Below are positions 63,770 to 64,000 of a stretch of 64,000 bases of DNA, in pieces (within the stretch, counting starts at the first letter, position 1; every line of letters begins with the position of its first letter). The notes below the pieces were generated by a model. That model saw only the letters and a list, made by a program, of their open reading frames with translations, searched no databases and had not been told where the DNA came from. Origin of the DNA: Phycisphaerales bacterium (GTDB lineage Bacteria > Planctomycetota > Phycisphaerae > Phycisphaerales > UBA1924); contig JADLFE010000046.1 in assembly GCA_020845755.1 (NCBI GenBank), positions 124,001-188,000 of the forward strand, read 5' to 3'. Both the position numbers and the translations under genes were made by a program.

Positions 63770-64000
63770 GTGTCCACCCTCACGAAAATCGCCCTGCTGG
63801 CCGTCGTTTGCTTGTCGCTGGTTCTGACGGCCCAAGTCTCGGCCGCGGAGCCGATCAAGGCGCTGCTCATCACGGGGCAGCAGAACCACAACTGGCGATA
63901 TACCAGCATGGTCCACAAGGACACGCTGGAGGCGACGGGGCTGTTCACGGTTGATCTGACCGATTCGCCGTCGTCGAAACTTGCAGACGCCAAGGGGCTT
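63770..64000 (+). CDS. partial secreted ThuA-like protein
   Basis: The first 77 codons of a gene that runs off the right edge. A signal peptide (LALLAVVCLSLVL-type, ending near AQVSAA) is followed by KALLITGQQNHNWRYTS, the N-terminal signature of ThuA/trehalose-utilisation-type proteins that adopt a glutamine-amidotransferase fold. AGGAG lies 7 nt before the GTG at 63770. In planctomycetes such proteins often accompany Gfo/Idh oxidoreductases in sugar metabolism; the context to the right is not visible. Confidence 0.75.
   Translation, partial: MSTLTKIALLAVVCLSLVLTAQVSAAEPIKALLITGQQNHNWRYTSMVHKDTLEATGLFTVDLTDSPSSKLADAKGL

Overview
The window is a contiguous GC-rich bacterial chromosome segment of about 50 densely packed genes, with no rRNA, tRNA, phage, transposase or CRISPR array seen. 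Several features suggest a planctomycete, probably class Phycisphaerae. There is a secreted protein with a PEP-CTERM-like tail (VPAPG, a hydrophobic stretch, then RRRR), a Tat-exported Gfo/Idh oxidoreductase, a ThuA-like secreted protein, a SecD-SecF fusion, and an FHA domain fused to a type II/IV ATPase. Genes for lipid A (lpxK), heptose (hldE), Mla-type lipid transport and outer-membrane lipoproteins show a diderm envelope. The lineage is inferred from family content, not from a marker tree.

Layout. 1-5.7 kb (minus strand): a STAS anti-anti-sigma factor coupled to a truncated partner, a secretin with a long structured leader, and an unknown protein. 5.8-10 kb (plus): type III pantothenate kinase, a degenerate MnmE-like GTPase, a membrane TPR-like protein and an RluA-type pseudouridine synthase. 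10-11.3 kb: the PEP-CTERM protein between a candidate promoter and a clear terminator. 11.5-20 kb: serS, FHA-GspE/PilB ATPase, a nitrilase-family amidase, maf, a small membrane protein, lpxK, hldE and an ASCH protein. 20-29.7 kb (mostly minus): MDR dehydrogenase, Gfo/Idh oxidoreductase, a formylglycine-generating-enzyme-like protein, ApbE (plus), and two M1 aminopeptidases. 29.9-40 kb: pyrG, a glycosyltransferase with an unknown partner, a PilZ-like protein, panC, gcvT, a class V aminotransferase, phoU and enolase.

40.2-45.7 kb (minus) is the most distinctive block. It is a tightly overlapping operon of a periplasmic protein, two LpoB-like lipoproteins, a COG3014-like lipoprotein and a YcfL/DUF1425 lipoprotein, probably an envelope or peptidoglycan-synthase activation module. 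It is followed by mlaD/mlaF-like genes. 47.9-52 kb (plus): Nudix hydrolase, a site-2-protease-like protein lacking its zinc histidines, a rhomboid protease sharing its C-terminal tail, and tgt with an unusual insertion. 52-56.8 kb: yajC, secDF and a LysM protein. 56.8-64 kb: FAD oxidoreductase and aldo/keto reductase, a zinc-ribbon membrane protein, UDP-glucuronate decarboxylase, thpR, an S10 carboxypeptidase, a degenerate QueC-like protein and the start of a ThuA-like gene.

Regulation. Many genes without a Shine-Dalgarno sequence have a TANNNT hexamer 5-8 nt before the start codon, as expected of leaderless transcripts. Genes with a good Shine-Dalgarno sequence instead have such a hexamer about 23-42 nt upstream where one was looked for. 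Recurrent themes are enzyme-like proteins that have lost catalytic residues (MnmE-like, QueC-like, M50-like, FGE-like) and lineage-specific insertions in housekeeping proteins (Tgt, SecD, PyrG).
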